Positions 1-13,124 of a DNA stretch of 64,000 nt are shown piece after piece. The stretch is from Monodelphis domestica (lineage: Eukaryota > Chordata > Mammalia > Didelphimorphia > Didelphidae). The notes below the pieces were generated by a model that was not told where the DNA came from, did not search any database, and worked only from the letters and a program-made list of their open reading frames with translations. The position numbers and the translations under genes are program-made. Each line of letters starts with the position of its first letter. The stretch's first letter is position 1. The stretch covers positions 83,905,541-83,969,540 of the forward strand of contig NC_077232.1 of assembly GCF_027887165.1 (NCBI RefSeq), given 5' to 3'.

Positions 1-649
1 CTATCTAAGTTTAGCTTGGCTCTGGATCATATGGCCTCTGAAAGGGTTTAGTACCAATGATAATTATGTTACTCTGTGGTGTAGCTGGGATGTCTCCTCA
101 AAGGTTGCCACATTTCTCCTAGATGTCAAACTGTTGCTGGGTTCTTGTTCTATCCTGCTACTCTGATGTTTCTGGTACTCTCTTCTCATTTCTTCTCTGA
201 GGCAGAGAGAAAAAAAGTTTTCAAGTTCTCTTCAATTTCTTCAAGTTACAATGCTCATGAGTTTACTACTTGGGCACATCTAGATCAAGGTTTCTTCTAG
301 TCATCTATCTAAACAGGGAAGCAAATATACAAAGTCACAAAGGTACCCGTGAGTACATGGCTGCCATTGTCTAGGTGAGAGACAGGACAGCCCTCCATCA
401 CCCTGATAAAGGGACAGAGCTGCAAGTAGTATTGCCTTCTCAAAGGGTCAAAAGGAAAAGAAGCAAGAAAGTGGCAGGTCAAAAAACCCTGAGTTATCCA
501 CTTGATTAATTAGATTAAAACCAGATATTGTAGTTTCACTATTCCATTCAGGAAGCTGCAAGTCTCTATTACATGTATTATATGTATATACATATATTTT
601 ATTATATATAATATTTTACAAGTTAATGGAAAGCTGTCCTGCTTTTCCC
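1..649. other. Intergenic DNA, nothing recognised
   Basis: I see no gene, and no repeat that I can name with confidence. A short AT-rich stretch made mostly of TATA/ATAT steps lies at about 572-615, just before the hAT element. Reading frames are short and look like chance. Confidence 0.5.
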
Positions 650-657
650 CCCTATGA

Positions 658-1141
658 CAGTGATGGCGAATCTATGGCATGGATGTCAAAGATGACACAC
701 AGAGCACTCTCTGTAGGCATGAGACTGCTCTCTTCCCCTCCAGTTAGTTACAAGAAAGGCAGAGGGACTTGAGTAAAGCTGCTGCCCTCCCCCCTCTTGG
801 GGACCTCACCTGAAGACATTTTTTCACATCACCCTCCCCTCTGCCACAAAACCCAATGGGAGCACATAGTAGGTAAGGTGGGCATTTCATAAGCAACAGA
901 GCTAGAGGGGAGCACAATGCTCAAGTCACTTCCCTTCCCCTCTATACTTGCTGAGGACATTCCTCACTTCACTCATCCCTCTGTCCAGCAGCCCAAAAGC
1001 AGACTGCTTTCTGTCTCCACTGCTTTAGGTAAGGGAGGGGGGCAGGATGCACCCAGCATTTTGCGGGGGAGGCATAGTAAGCAGTCTCTGGGTGGGGGGA
1101 TGGGCACATCACTCCATTTCTAACAAGATTCACCATTATTG
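658..1141. mobile_element. Non-autonomous hAT DNA transposon (MITE-like)
   Basis: The left end reads cagtgatggcgaatct and the right end agattcaccattattg. The reverse complement of the right end matches the left end at 13 of 16 positions, so these are terminal inverted repeats. The element is flanked by an 8-bp target duplication, ccctatga (650-657) and ccctatgg (1142-1149). The 8-bp length is diagnostic of the hAT superfamily. No transposase is encoded, so this is an internally deleted copy about 484 bp long, moderately old by its end mismatches. A related, shorter copy lies at 45642-45853. Confidence 0.85.
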
Positions 1142-1149
1142 CCCTATGG

Positions 1150-1480
1150 TATTCTTTTTATCTTTTTATGTATTCATTAAAAAGCTTCTCTGATGTTCTT
1201 TTCTTTCTTTTCTGCATTACTACCTCTAATCTCCTGAGTCCCCCCCAAAAAACCCTCCCTTACAAATAAGCATAATCAACTACAATAAATCCACATATCG
1301 ATCATACTGAAAACTGTATATCTCATTCAGTGAATCTATCGCTTCTCAGCTAGGATTTAGAAAACATGTTTTTTCATTGGTCTTCAGGATCATTAGTTGG
1401 TCATTGCATAGATCCAAGTTCCTACAATAGTCAAAATTGTCTTTCATTATAGTATTATAGTCACTGCTTAAATTATTGTG
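1150..1480. other. Intergenic DNA, nothing recognised
   Basis: AT-rich sequence between the hAT element and the first SINE. No gene, RNA or repeat recognised. Confidence 0.4.
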
Positions 1481-1484
1481 GTTC

Positions 1485-1657
1485 TTGGGGCAACTAGGTG
1501 ATTCAGGGGATAGAGAGTCAGGCCTGAAGTCTGGAGAACCTGAATTCAAATCAGACCCTAGGCAAGTCACTTAATCCCAATTATCTACCCTTTACCACTC
1601 TTTTCCTTAGAACAGATATTGAATATCATCCTAAGATAGAAGGCAAGCTTTTTAGAA
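1485..1657 (+). repeat. Diverged tRNA-type marsupial SINE
   Basis: It starts with a GGGGCAACTAGGTGATTCAG-like head (A-box region). It continues through the aggcaagtcacttaatccc core and ends with the taagatagaaggcaag tail, in the same order as the clean copy at 55214-55412. Part of the middle is missing and there are many changes, so it is older than that copy. Confidence 0.8.
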
Positions 1658-2089
1658 AAGAATTACTATGGTTCTCTCCACTTAACTATGAATCATTTCA
1701 TATAAATCTTCCCAATTTTTCCGACTCCATCTCTTTTGTGTTTCTTGACACACAATAATGTTAAATTCATCTATATACTATAATTTGTTCAGCCATTCAC
1801 TAATTTATAGGTATCCTCTTAGTTTCTAGGTTTTTTTAATAATAAAAAGTCATACAAATGTTTTTATATGAATAAAGTCTCTAGAATTCTAAGATATTAC
1901 AAATGATACAATGAAGCAATACGTCCCATAGTGTTGAGGGATTTGGGGCCCAAAAATAAGCCTTATACCTCACTGATCTTTTTGAAAACTCAGGCCCTGT
2001 CTTTGGGTCTAAGTTTTCTTACATCGTAAATACAAACAATACTCCTTTTATTAGGAACCTCATGAAGGTGTTGTGAGCAAAATACTTTA

Positions 2090-3360
2090 TCAATAAATCA
2101 AAAGTATTTCTTAAGCATTGACTATGTGCTAGACACTGTATTGGCACTGGAGATACAACAACAAAAAAGTGAAAGAATTCATATCCACCAGTACTTTATA
2201 TTCTAATGAGAGAAAGAATAACTACATATATATATTAACATGCATACATAAATGTATAAAAGTAATTAAATACAAAATAGTTTGAGAAGATGGCCGTGGG
2301 GGAAACAAGAAAGTCTTCATAGAGAAGATGGCACTTGAGCTGTGTGTAAAAGGAAGAGGGAAACTTTAGGAGAGGGAGGTGAGTAGAGATTCCAGGCAGA
2401 GATGGGGAGATACAGTGAAGAAGAACATAGTGTTCGAGGACCAAAGAGAGGGCATTTGGCTGGGAAAGGAAAGTCCAGAGAAGCTGAAAATATAATTGGG
2501 GCCTATACACACATATATAATATATACATATATGGGACTTTAAAAAATAAAACAAAAGTATCTTAATTTTATCTTGGAGGCAATAGAAAGACACTGGAGT
2601 TAGCTGAGAAGGAGTGTTGTATCATCAGGTCTACACATAAGGAAAATTACTTTGGCAACTGTATGTAGGGTAGATTGGAGTAAGGAAAGACTTGAGTTAG
2701 GCACACCAGTTAGGAGGTTTTGCTAATATAGGATCAATATGTTATGAGAACCTCAATTAAGTTTGGAAGTTGAGTGGAGATAAGGAATGTATGTGAGAGA
2801 TGATGTGGAGATAGAAATTCCAAGATATGGCAACTGGGTGGATTTGTGGGATGAAAGAGAGTGAAATATCCAGGATAACACCAAATTTATGAAACTGAGA
2901 TCCTGGAAATTTGAAAGAGGGGGCATTAGGAAATGATAATTATTTCCGTTTTGGTCATATAACATTTAGGATGTTTCTAGGATCCAGTATGAAATGCCCA
3001 ATAGGCAATTGTTATGTGGGACTGCAGTTCAAGGGAGAGGCAAGATATATAGATATTATGGATTTAATGAACAAAGGAGTCATCTGCATTAGACCTGATA
3101 GCTTAATCCATGATAGCTGATAAATTTACCAAGAAATAATGGATACAGAGTGAAAAGAAGAGTTTCTAGGAAATAATTTCTGGGGAACACCTACAATTGA
3201 GGGGGTGGCAATGAGCCAGCAAAGATTTTTATGAAAATTTACCAGGTAGTGAACAGATGAATGAAAGGATATTGATATCATAAAAACCCATGGAGAGAAG
3301 AATATCCATGAGGGGGAAGTAGTCAAAAGTATCAAATGTGGATAAATAAAAGGGATTAAG
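2090..3360. repeat. L2-like LINE remnant
   Basis: The stretch opens with phrases typical of ancient L2-derived DNA (an actatgtgctagacactgta block, a ggagatacaaca block). It runs through gagattccaggcagagatgg and purine-rich text that I associate with L2 3' regions. It has no usable reading frame. Family and orientation are from memory; a RepeatMasker run would settle them. The L1 begins directly after it. Confidence 0.45.
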
Positions 3361-4021
3361 GACTTCCAGGTAATCATGGCTGCAATCTAGATGCCACACA
3401 CTTCCTCTCCCTGGCACTGAACGAAATAGGCTAAATCAAAGGAGCATAAAAATCACCTTTGGAGGAACAGAAGGACTCCCCAGTACCCCCCTGTACCCCA
3501 CAGAGGCGAAGATACATGGGGTTTGAACATTTCCACACTATAATAAGAAGGAGGAAAAGCTTGAACAGAAACGTGAACTGAGCCGCCCTTCCCTCCCCCA
3601 CCTCCCCCAGCAAACCAGAGTGAGCTACCGGAGCGCTCACTGGGACAGCGAGTGAGGGGGGAATGACTCTATGGCGGGGACACTCCAGGAGGGTCCTTGG
3701 GATCTGGGGACTGCCAGGAAAAAACGTCTCAGGGTGGTTTCAAGGGAGAATCCTGCGCTGAGCACAGGGGGCCCAGGGAGCCGTACTCAGGGCAGTTGCG
3801 CTGAGCATCTGGGTGGAGCTAAACACCAGGGAAGACCACACTCTGATTATCTGGGCTGAGCTGAACACCTGGGCAGTTTGGCTGTGATCAGGGACCCAGC
3901 TCTCTAAGAAACCTTGGAGGCTGGGAAGAACTAGTCTGAGGCAACCTAAATTCACAGAAAACCCACCCATATCACCCAGACCCCAGACCAAAAAGGAAAG
4001 GGGAATAAAACCACCAAAGGG

Positions 4022-5940
4022 ATGGCTCACATGGCCCAAAATCAAGCCTCCAGGAAGAAAGGGAAAAAGGTGACAATTGAAAACTTTTATGGTGGAAGTA
4101 CCCAAGGAAAAGAAGAGAATGAGGATGAAATAAAAAAAAAAAATCAGAACATGCCTCCCAAAATGGAAACTATCTACAAGCTCTGGAAGATCTCAAACTG
4201 GAACTTACCCAAAAGATGGAAACCTGGAAAGAAAAATGGGAGAAAGAGATCAGCTGTCTGACAGATAAGAATGCTCAATTGGAAAAAGAGCTGGAAGCAT
4301 CCAATAGAAGGGCAGACAAAGCTAAAAAGCAAAACCAGTCCCTAACGACCAGAATTAATCAACTCAAAGAAAGTGAGATCATAAAACAACAAGAATCAAT
4401 AAAGCAAAGCCAAAAAATTAATGAATTAGAAGAAAACATAAAATATCTCACTGAAAAGGTCACAGACTTGGAAAACAGAGGAAGAAGAGACAACCTCCGA
4501 ATTATCGGTCTCCCAGAAAAACCAGAGATAAACAATAAACTCGATATTATTCTACAGGAGATTATAAAAGAAAATTGCCCACATGTTCTGGAGCAAGTGG
4601 GCAAAATAGAAAAAGAAAGGGTTCATAGAATACCCTCTATACTAAATCCCCAAAAGACAACCCCTAGGAATGTAATTGCCAAATTCAAGAGCTTCCAAGA
4701 AAAGGAGAAAATCCTACAAGAAGCCAAGAAGAGGAGCTTCAGATATAAGGGGGCTCCCATAAGGATCACACAGGACTTAGTGGCTAACACACTAAGAGAC
4801 CTCAAAGCATGGAACACAATATTTAGAAAGGCAAGAAAGCTGGGTCTCCAACCAAGAATCAACTACCCAGCAAAACTGACTATATACTTCAAGGGGGAAA
4901 GTATAGGCATTCAACAAAATAGAAGATTTCCAAGCATTTGCTAATGTAAACCTTAACATTTCTTAGACTTATAAATGTTGGAAATTTCACCATTGGGAAA
5001 TTTCATACTTGGAAAATTTCTTACTGATAGTGTATTGGAATGTGAACCCCATTGGCATGGGAGGTTCCTTCTCCTCCCTTCTTAAGATTACTTTAGGACA
5101 GAAACCTTTTGCTGAACAATGGAAAGGGCTTTGACCTATGCTTAAGCACAGAACAGGAATTTCTTTGAGTCATGATTGATTTTAGAATTGATACAATAGA
5201 GACACTTGGAATGACAGAATCAGGTCTTGGAAAATACAATTTCCACCCCACTCAGTCCTAACAGGATTTAGGAAGGGCTGCAGCATAGATCAAAATTTAA
5301 TTATTTGAGAATATGACCTCCAACAGACATGTGCAAAGCCCAGACCTCTGGGTGGTCCTGGGTTAAGCTAGAGCCACCATTGGCACAGGGAAAATGATGG
5401 ACAGTGATTGGTAGATGTGAGAACTGAGGGGAGGGAACTTGGATGGTTTCCTTAAAGAGCGAGGGGTCTGAGGACTGGGGGATGGTTGGAGAGTTTTGGC
5501 TCTGAGTGGTTGGAGAGGTGCTCTGAGAAGCTTGCACTGAAGGAAGCTGAAGGTGGGGGCCTCTGAGACTGTTTCTCCATTTTGGTCACGTGAGTAATAG
5601 GGACTGATCTCTTTTCCTTGCCCCAGCTATCTAAGGGCTTGGGCCCTTTGGCCCAGCCTAAACAGAAGGGGTATTTAAGCCCTATTCCCTTCTCTCCCCT
5701 TTCTCTCTCCCTCTCTCTCTCTATCTCTAATTCCTTTCTTCCTCCTGTCTGTAATTAAATTCTATAAAAGGTTGACGGCTGACTTGAGTTTTCATTTAGG
5801 AATTACATAGCTGAATTCCTTGGTGATCTTAAATTAATATATATCAGTCTTTTAAAAGTGATTTCCTTGTCACACTAAGAAAAGACCAGAACTTAGTAGA
5901 AAATTTGATATCCAAGCACATAAAGCAAGAGAAACATGAA
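4022..5940 (+). pseudogene. L1 ORF1 (RNA-binding protein), broken
   Basis: L1 ORF1 protein is a trimeric nucleic-acid chaperone that coats L1 RNA. A first frame begins with ATG at 4022; the coiled-coil part (about 4216-4480, rich in Lys, Glu and Gln) is read in another frame, so there is a frameshift near 4170. The RRM follows with the motif RGRRDNLRIIGLPEK, then the C-terminal domain with INYPAKLTIYFKG. An extra G in the run near 4890 shifts the frame again. The last codons lie beyond the LTR insertion: the reading frame resumes at 5876 with KKRPELSRKFDIQA and stops at 5938-5940. The LTR thus split the gene about 20 codons before its natural end. Confidence 0.85.
4945..5874 (+). mobile_element. 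Solo LTR of an endogenous retrovirus, inside the L1
   Basis: The 930-bp block starts with TGTAAACC and ends with GTCACA (TG...CA ends). It is flanked by a 4-bp target duplication, CTAA, at 4941-4944 and 5875-5878. Flanking DNA is continuous L1 ORF1 sequence. It contains a TATA-like tatttaag near 5670, a CT-rich stretch near 5695-5730 and a polyadenylation-type signal attaaattctataaaagg near 5755. A 4-bp duplication fits class I (gammaretrovirus-like) elements. No internal region is present, so it is a fossil left by LTR-LTR recombination, younger than the L1 it sits in. Confidence 0.85.
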
Positions 5941-6616
5941 AAGGTAAATATGAAAGAAAGTGAAAAGGAGATAAATCTTATATTTTTCTTTAAGTCAAAC
6001 TCTCTTCTATAAGGACTACACTTACATCAAATTATATATATTAATATGTGCAGAAAATGTTTTGTGTAACTCTCAAAAATTGTATACATCATAAGAGTAG
6101 TTAGAAACATGCATAGGGAAAGATTGGGGCTTTAAGAAGATTTGGGGAAAGTGGGGGCAAAGAAAGGAAAAGGGGGGAACCGTCGATAACACTAAGATTT
6201 ACTTCAAGAAATAGGGGGACTTAATAGAATAATCTTTCCCATATAAAGATACACATGGGAAGGGGAGGGGAAGAATTCTCATATGAGAAGGAGAGGAAGA
6301 GAACGTGAAGTGGAATTATTTAAACCGTACTCTCAGTGAAATCAAATCTGAGAGGGAAGAACATCTAGATGCAGTGGGATCCTGAATTCTATCTTATCCA
6401 ACAGGGCAAGAAAGAAAGGAAAATTAAGGAGGGGTAGAGGAGGGAGTATAAAAAGGGAGGGAAGGAGAGGGGGGAGGGGAAGGGAGCATAAAAATGAAGG
6501 GGCTAGAAAGGGAAGCATATCAAGGGAGGGGACTAGGGGAAATGACCTAAAGTAAATTACTGGTTCAAAAGAAGATAACTAAAGAAGAAAGGTCAAAACT
6601 AGGGGAAGATATCAAA

Positions 6617-9600
6617 ATGCCAGTGAATCCACAAATGACGATCATAACTTTGAACTTGAATGGGATGAACTCACCAATAAAATGTAGACAAATAGCAGAT
6701 TGGATTAGAACCCCAAACCCTACCATTTGTTGTCTTCAAGAAACACATATGAGGCAGGTTGACACTCACAAGGTTAGAATTAAAGGTTGGAGTAAGACCT
6801 TTTGGGCCTCAACTGATAGAAAGAAGGCAGGAGTTGCAATCATGATATCTGACAAAGCCAAAGCAAAACTAGACCTGATCAAAAGGGGTAGGGAAGGTAA
6901 ATATATTCTGTTAAAAGGGAGTATAGACAATGAGGAAATATCACTAATCAACATGTATGCACCAAATGGTATAGCATCCAAATTTTTAATAGAGAAACTA
7001 GGAGAATTGAAGGAGGAAATAGACAGTAAAACCATATTAGTGGGAGACTTGAACCAACCACTATCAAATTTAGATAAATCAAACCAAAAAATAAACAAGA
7101 AAGAGGTAAAAGAGGTGAATGAAATCTTAGAAAAATTAGAGTTAATAGACATATGGAGAAAAATAAATAGAGACAAAAAGGAATACACCTTCTTTTCAGC
7201 ACCACATGGCACATTCACAAAAATAGATCATACACTAGGTCACAGAAACATGGCACTCAAATGCAGAAAAGCAGAAATAATAAATGTAGACTTTTCAGAT
7301 CACAAGGCAATAAAAATATTGATCGGTAAGGGTACATGGAGAGCCAAATCAAAAATTAATTGGAAATTAAATAATATGATACTCCAAAATCAGTTAGTTA
7401 GAGAAGAAATCATAGAAACAATTAATAATTTCATTGAGGAAAATGACAATGGTGAGACATCCTTTCAAACCTTATGGAATGCAGCCAAGGCAGTATTTGG
7501 AAGAAAATTCATATCCCTGAGTGCATATATTAACAAATTAGGGAGGACAGAGATCAAGGAATTGGAAATGCAAATAAAAAACCTTGAGAACGAACAAATT
7601 AAAAGCCCCCAGAAGAAAACCAAACTAGAGATCCTAAAAATTAAGGGAGAAATTAATAAAATTAAAAGTGACAGAACTATTGAGCTAATAAACAAGACTA
7701 GAAGCTGGTACTTTGAAAAAACAGACAAAATAGACAAAGTACTGGTCAATCTAATTTTAAAAAGGAAAGAAGAAAGGCAAATTAACAGCATCAAGGATGA
7801 ATAGGGGGTTCTCACCTCCGATGAAGAGGAAATTAAGGCAATCATTAAAAACAACTTTGCCCAACTATATGGCAATAAATATACTAACCTAGGTCACATG
7901 GATGAATATTTACAAAAATATTAATTGCCTAGACAAACAGAAGAAGAAATAGATTTCTTAAATAATCCCATATCAGAAAAAGAAATCCAACAGGCCATCA
8001 AAGAACTTCCTAAGTAAAAATCCCCAGGGCGTGATGGATTTACCAGTGAATTCTATCAAACATTCAAAGAACAGCTAACTCCAATACTATACAAACTATT
8101 TGACATAATAAGCAAAGAGGGAGTTCTACCAAACTCCTTTCATGACACAAACATGCTACTAATTCCAAAGCCAGGCAGGACAAAAACAGAGAAAGAAAAT
8201 TATAGACCAATCTCCCTAATGAATATAGATGCAAAAATCTTAAATAGGATACTAGCAAAAAGACTCCAGCAAGTGATCAAAAGGGTCATCCACCATGATC
8301 AAGTAGGATTTATACCAGGGATGCAGGGCTCGTTCAGTATTAGGAAAACTATCCACATAATTGACCACATCAACAAGCAAACCAACAAGAACCATATGAT
8401 TATCTCAATAGATGCAGAAAAAGCCTTTGATAAAATACAACACCCATTCCTACTAAAAACACTAGAAAGCATAGGAATAGAAGGGTTGTTCCTAAAAATA
8501 ATAAACAGTATATATCTAAAACCATCAACTAATATCATCTGCAATGGGGATAAACTAAATCCATTCCCATTAAGATCAGGAGTGAAACAAGCATGCCCAT
8601 TATCACCTCTATTATTTGACATTGTATTAGAAACACTAGCAGTAGCAATTAGAGAAGAAAAAGAAATTGAAGGCATTAAAATAGGCAAGGAGGAGACCAA
8701 ATTGTCACTCTTTGCAGATGACATGATGGTCTACTTAAAGAATCCTAGAGATTCAACCAAAAAGCTAATCGAAATAATCAACAACTTTAGCAAAGTTGCA
8801 GGATACAAAATAAACCCACATAAATCATCAGCATTTCTATATAATTCCAACACAGCTCAGCAGCAAGAACTAGAAAGAGAAATCCCATTCAAAATTACCT
8901 TAGACAAAATAAAATACTTAGAAATCTATCTCCCGAGACAAACACAGGAACTATATGAACACAACTACAAAACACTTTCCACACAACTAAAACTAGACTT
9001 GAACAATTGGAAGAACATTAACTGCTCATGGGTATGACGAGCCAATATAATAAAAATGACCATCCTACCCAAACTCATCTATCTATTTAGTGCCATACCC
9101 ATGGAACTTCCAAAAAATTTTTTTACTGATTTAGAAAAAACCATAACAAAGTTCATTTGGAAGAACAAAAGATCAAGGATATCCAGGAAAATAATGAAAA
9201 AAAAATACAAAGGAAGGGGGCCTTGCAGTCCCAGATCTCAGACTATATTATAAAGCAGTGGTCACCAAAACAATCTGGTACTGGCTAAGAGACAGAAAGG
9301 AGGATCAGTGGAATAGACTGGGGGCAAGCGACCTCAGCAAGACAGTACATGACAAACCCAAAGATCCCAGCTTTTGGGACAAAAATCCACTATTTCATAA
9401 AAACTGCTGGGAAAATTGGAGGACAGTGTGGGAAAGATTAGGTTTAGATCAATACCTCACACCCTACACCAAGATAAATTCAAAATGGGTGAATGATGGG
9501 GGCAGCTGGGTAGCTCAGTGGATTGAGAGCCAGGCCTAGAGACGGGAGGTCCTAGGTTCAAATCCGGCCTCAGCCACTTCCTAGCTGTGTGACCCTGGGC

Positions 9601-10640
9601 AAGTCACTTGACCCCCATTGCCTAGCCCTTACCACTCTTCTGCCTTGGAGCCAATACACAGTATTGACTCCAAGATGGAAGGCAAGGGTTTTAAAAAAAA
9701 ATGGGTGAATGACTTGAACATAAAGAAGGAAACTATAAGAAAATTAGGCAAACACAAAATAGCATACATGTCAGACCTTTGGGAAGGGAAAGACTTCAAA
9801 ACCAAGCAAGACTTAGAAAGAGTTACAAAATGCAAAATAAATAATCTGGAATACATCAAATTAAAAAGTTTTTGTACAAACAAAACCAATGTAACCAAAA
9901 TCAGAAGGATAGCAACAAATTGGGAAACAATCTTCATAAAAACCTCTGACAAAGGTTTAATTACTCATATTTACAAAGAACTAAATCAATTGTACAAAAA
10001 ATCAAGCCATTCTACAATTGATAAATGGGCAAGGGACATGAACAGGCAGTTCTCAGCCAAAGGAATCAAAACTATTAATAAGCACATGAAAAAGTGCTCT
10101 ACATCTCTTATAATCAGAGAGATGCAAATCAAAACAACTCTGAGGTATCACCTCACACCTAGCAGATTTGCTAACATGACAGCTATGGAAAGTAATGAAT
10201 GCTGGAGGGGATGTGGCAAAGTAGGGACACTAATTCATTGCTGGTGGAGTTGTGAATTGATCCAGTCATTCTGGAGTGCAATTTGGAACTATACCCAAAG
10301 GGCGATAAAAGACTGTCTGCCCTTTGATCCAGCTATAGCACTGCTGGGTTTGTACCCCAAAGAGATAATAAGGAAAAAGAATTGTACAAGAATATTTATA
10401 GCTGCACTCTTTGTGGTGGCCAAAAATTGGAAAACGAAGGAATGCCCATCAATTGGGGAATGGCTGAACAAATTGTGGTATATGTTGGTGATGGAATACT
10501 ATTGTGCTCAAAGGAATAATAAAGTAGAGGAATTCCATGGAGACTGGAACAACCTCCAGGAAGTGATGCAGAGCGAAAGGAGCAGAACCAGGAAAACATT
10601 GTACACAGAGACTGATACACTGTGGTACAATCGAAGGTGA
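6617..10640 (+). pseudogene. L1 ORF2 (endonuclease and reverse transcriptase), broken
   Basis: ORF2 nicks target DNA and reverse-transcribes L1 RNA. The N-terminal apurinic-type endonuclease is intact to 7804 and shows TLNLNGMNS, QETHM, VGDLNQPL (usually GDFN), KIDHTLGH and SDHKAI. The reverse transcriptase has [27 protein letters not shown] and FADD (8711-8722). The C-terminal cysteine motif CWRGCGKVGTLIHCWWSC is present near 10200-10255. Breaks: in-frame stops ending at 7804, near 7923, near 8018 and at 9037, an extra base near 9210 that shifts the frame, and a SINE insertion at 9497. The element cannot move on its own. Confidence 0.92.
9497..9697 (+). mobile_element. Young tRNA-type marsupial SINE inside L1 ORF2
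   Basis: It has a tRNA-derived head with A box (tagctcagtgg) and B box (ggttcaaatcc), the marsupial tail agtattgactccaagatgg and an A-rich end. It is flanked by a perfect 15-bp target duplication, aaaatgggtgaatga (9482-9496 and 9698-9712). This is the sign of recent insertion by L1 machinery. L1 ORF2 codons continue directly on both sides. Confidence 0.95.
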
Positions 10641-11010
10641 TGGACTTCTCCATTAGTGGCAATGCAATGTCCCTGAACAATCTGCAGGGATCTAAAAAAT
10701 ACTATCCACAAGCAGAGGATAAACTGTGGGAGTAAAAACATCGATGAAAAGCAACTGCTTGACTACAGGTGTGGAGGGAATATGACTGAGGAGAGACTCT
10801 AAATGAACACTCTAATGTAAATACCAACAACAGGGAAATGTGTTCGAGTCAAGAACACATGTGATAACCAATGGAATTGTGTGTCGGCTATGGGAGAGGG
10901 AAAGGTGGTGGGAGGGGGGGTGGTTAGGAAAAGAAAATGATCTTTGTTTCCAATGAATAATGTTTGGAAATGACCAAATAAAATAATGTTTAAATTTTTA
11001 AAAAAAGAAA

Positions 11011-12880
11011 AAAGAATAAATGATAGTCTGGGAGTAGTTACTGATGGAGAGGTCTTCACTGTTGGAGAGATATTATGATGTTTAACTCTTGATTTCTCTA
11101 TTCTCCTTAACCCTGGGGAGATGCTAAGAGATGTCCAATCTGAAAATGAGTTGTCTGGCCTCAGTATTAGGGAAGAACTGACTAAGTGGGTGCCCCATCT
11201 GGCTGCTCTAGGAAAAGTGCCCTGGGACCTTTCCTGAAGGCTTTTTAGAGCTCTTAAAATCCTTCAAAGAAGAGGGGAAAACCCCAAAACCTTAAGATTG
11301 TGGTTTTATAGACCAGATCTGCTTTGTGTAAAGCAGGACTTTCCTATTCAAAGCCATGAGATGGTAGAATTCCCTTTTGGAGTACTAGGACCTTCTAAGG
11401 ACCAAATCTGAAAGGTATACAATCTAATGTAGTGTGAAAATTGAATTATAGCTCCTGATCTAGCATGTATTTAATAAGCGCTTAATGCCAACACGGTGTG
11501 ACTTTTGGTATAACACTAAACCTTCACCTTAGAGATAAGTTCCTCAATTCTAACATGTAGATAATAACAATCTCACTCACAAGGATGTGAGAACCAAATG
11601 AAGGCTTCTGTTTTGTCCAGGTCAGAGACAGAAGGGATGAGAGGATAGAGGATCCCTTTGTGACATCCTCTTGAAAAGGTTCAGTTTTATACTCCTTATC
11701 AATCACCGTATTAAAGCCACTAATATTGTCCTGCCCACCTTAATATGATGACTTTCTTTCCTCCTCCCTTTTGGCAAAGAAAGAGAAGATTAAGTGTTTC
11801 TAAAAAGGATGAACATAGAGACTTCTGGAGATTGGAAGATGGTCCTGAGTTTAAGAAATGCACTTTAAGCAAATGTACCTTCCTTAGAAGACTGCAGTCA
11901 AGAGAAGGGGTACTAGTCATATCTCTGCCAGGAACTCACTTTGCTTCTCAACAGCTTTTCAAGCTTCTTCGCCTATGAAATGAAGAGGTTGGACTAGATT
12001 TGCTACAAGGTCTCATCCAACTGGACATTCTGTGTTCTCTGTCCTGCCATCACTTTGAGTTCTAACATTAAAAGATCAAAGAACACTTTCCCCTCTAAGA
12101 GTCTGTGTTGTTTGTTTCAAGGTCCTTTTCACTTCTAGGAACCTATGCTATGCTGCTGTTCATTTCAACAAAGACTTTTATTAATGTCTATTGCTCCATG
12201 TCTAGAAGTAAAACTGAATCAGATTCAGTTCGTTGGTAATAGAGCTCAAGAATAAGTAGTTGAGATGGAACGGACTTAGAAAAATTTGTATATATGTGCC
12301 TATTAGAATTATAAATTAAAGCTGAAAGCAACCTCAGAGATCATTTAGTCCAATACTTCTATTTCATAGAGGAAGAAACTGAGAACTTTAAGAAAGAAAC
12401 AGTATTGGGAACAGAAAAAGAGATCTTTCTAACTCCAAATCCATCATTCTTTCTCCTATATCAGATGCCATAGAAGTCATAGCGAAGATACTACTGTGGC
12501 GGTGGCGGTGGGGAGGGGCGGGGGAGTGGTGCTGTGGGTTAGAAATGTCGGTGTCCTTTTTCTCTTCTTTTTCTAAATTGTCATCATTCATACTCATTAT
12601 GTATCACAAGATATTTGGAAAATGGCATTCTGTAAGCTGGAGCCTGGGGCCCAATACGGGAAGTGGGGCGGGGAAGTTAGAATATTCCCCTGAGAGGTCT
12701 CAGCTCTCATTTTTCACCTGTAGAAGGGGAAGCAAAACAAAAACAAGAACATTGTGCTGGAATTCAAGACTCTTTGGTTCATATCCTGGATCCACAGCAA
12801 GGAAATTTAGCTATGTTCAGAAAGTCATTTCCAATCTCTCTGGAACTCCATTTCCTAAACCCCTTAGAACGAGAGAGAGT
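11011..12880. other. Intergenic DNA with weak ancient repeat traces
   Basis: No gene recognised. Around 11960-12010 and 12300-12400 there are phrases (gaagaggttggactagatt, agatcatttagtccaatact, gaggaagaaactgag) common in ancient MIR or L2 remnants. A short GGTGGC-type run lies at 12495-12535. The rest looks single-copy. Confidence 0.4.
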
Positions 12881-13124
12881 TAGATTAACGTCCAATGTTC
12901 CTTCAAACCACAGTCTGTTTTTATTCTGTCTCTTTTTGCTTACTTATTCTATGTTCCAAGTTTTCTTTCAGGTCTTATCTTTCTATATACTTTAGAAATT
13001 AGGCAAATGAGGATAATCGACAACCAGGCACGTCTTCCATATCTCCCTAAATGAGAGTGATGGGCCTCTGAAATACAAAATAAAACGAGCCCCAAATCCA
13101 CAGTTTGGGTGTGACCTGCCTCAA

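Larger units (their letters stand above)
3365..11010 (+). mobile_element. Near full-length L1 LINE, dead, with nested insertions
   Basis: It has a 5' UTR (about 3365-4021), a broken ORF1 (4022-5940), a long purine-rich inter-ORF spacer (5941-6616), a broken ORF2 (6617-10640), a short 3' UTR and an A-rich tail near 10990-11010. Two later insertions interrupt it: a solo LTR at 4945-5874 and a young SINE at 9497-9697. Without them it is about 6.5 kb, the expected length for a mammalian L1. The 5' edge is estimated from where L1-like text begins, and I found no convincing target duplication for the L1 itself. Confidence 0.9.

Noticed and set aside
6766-7218. Open frames on the - strand inside L1 ORF2
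   Set aside because: Complement of L1 endonuclease coding sequence; no family resemblance.
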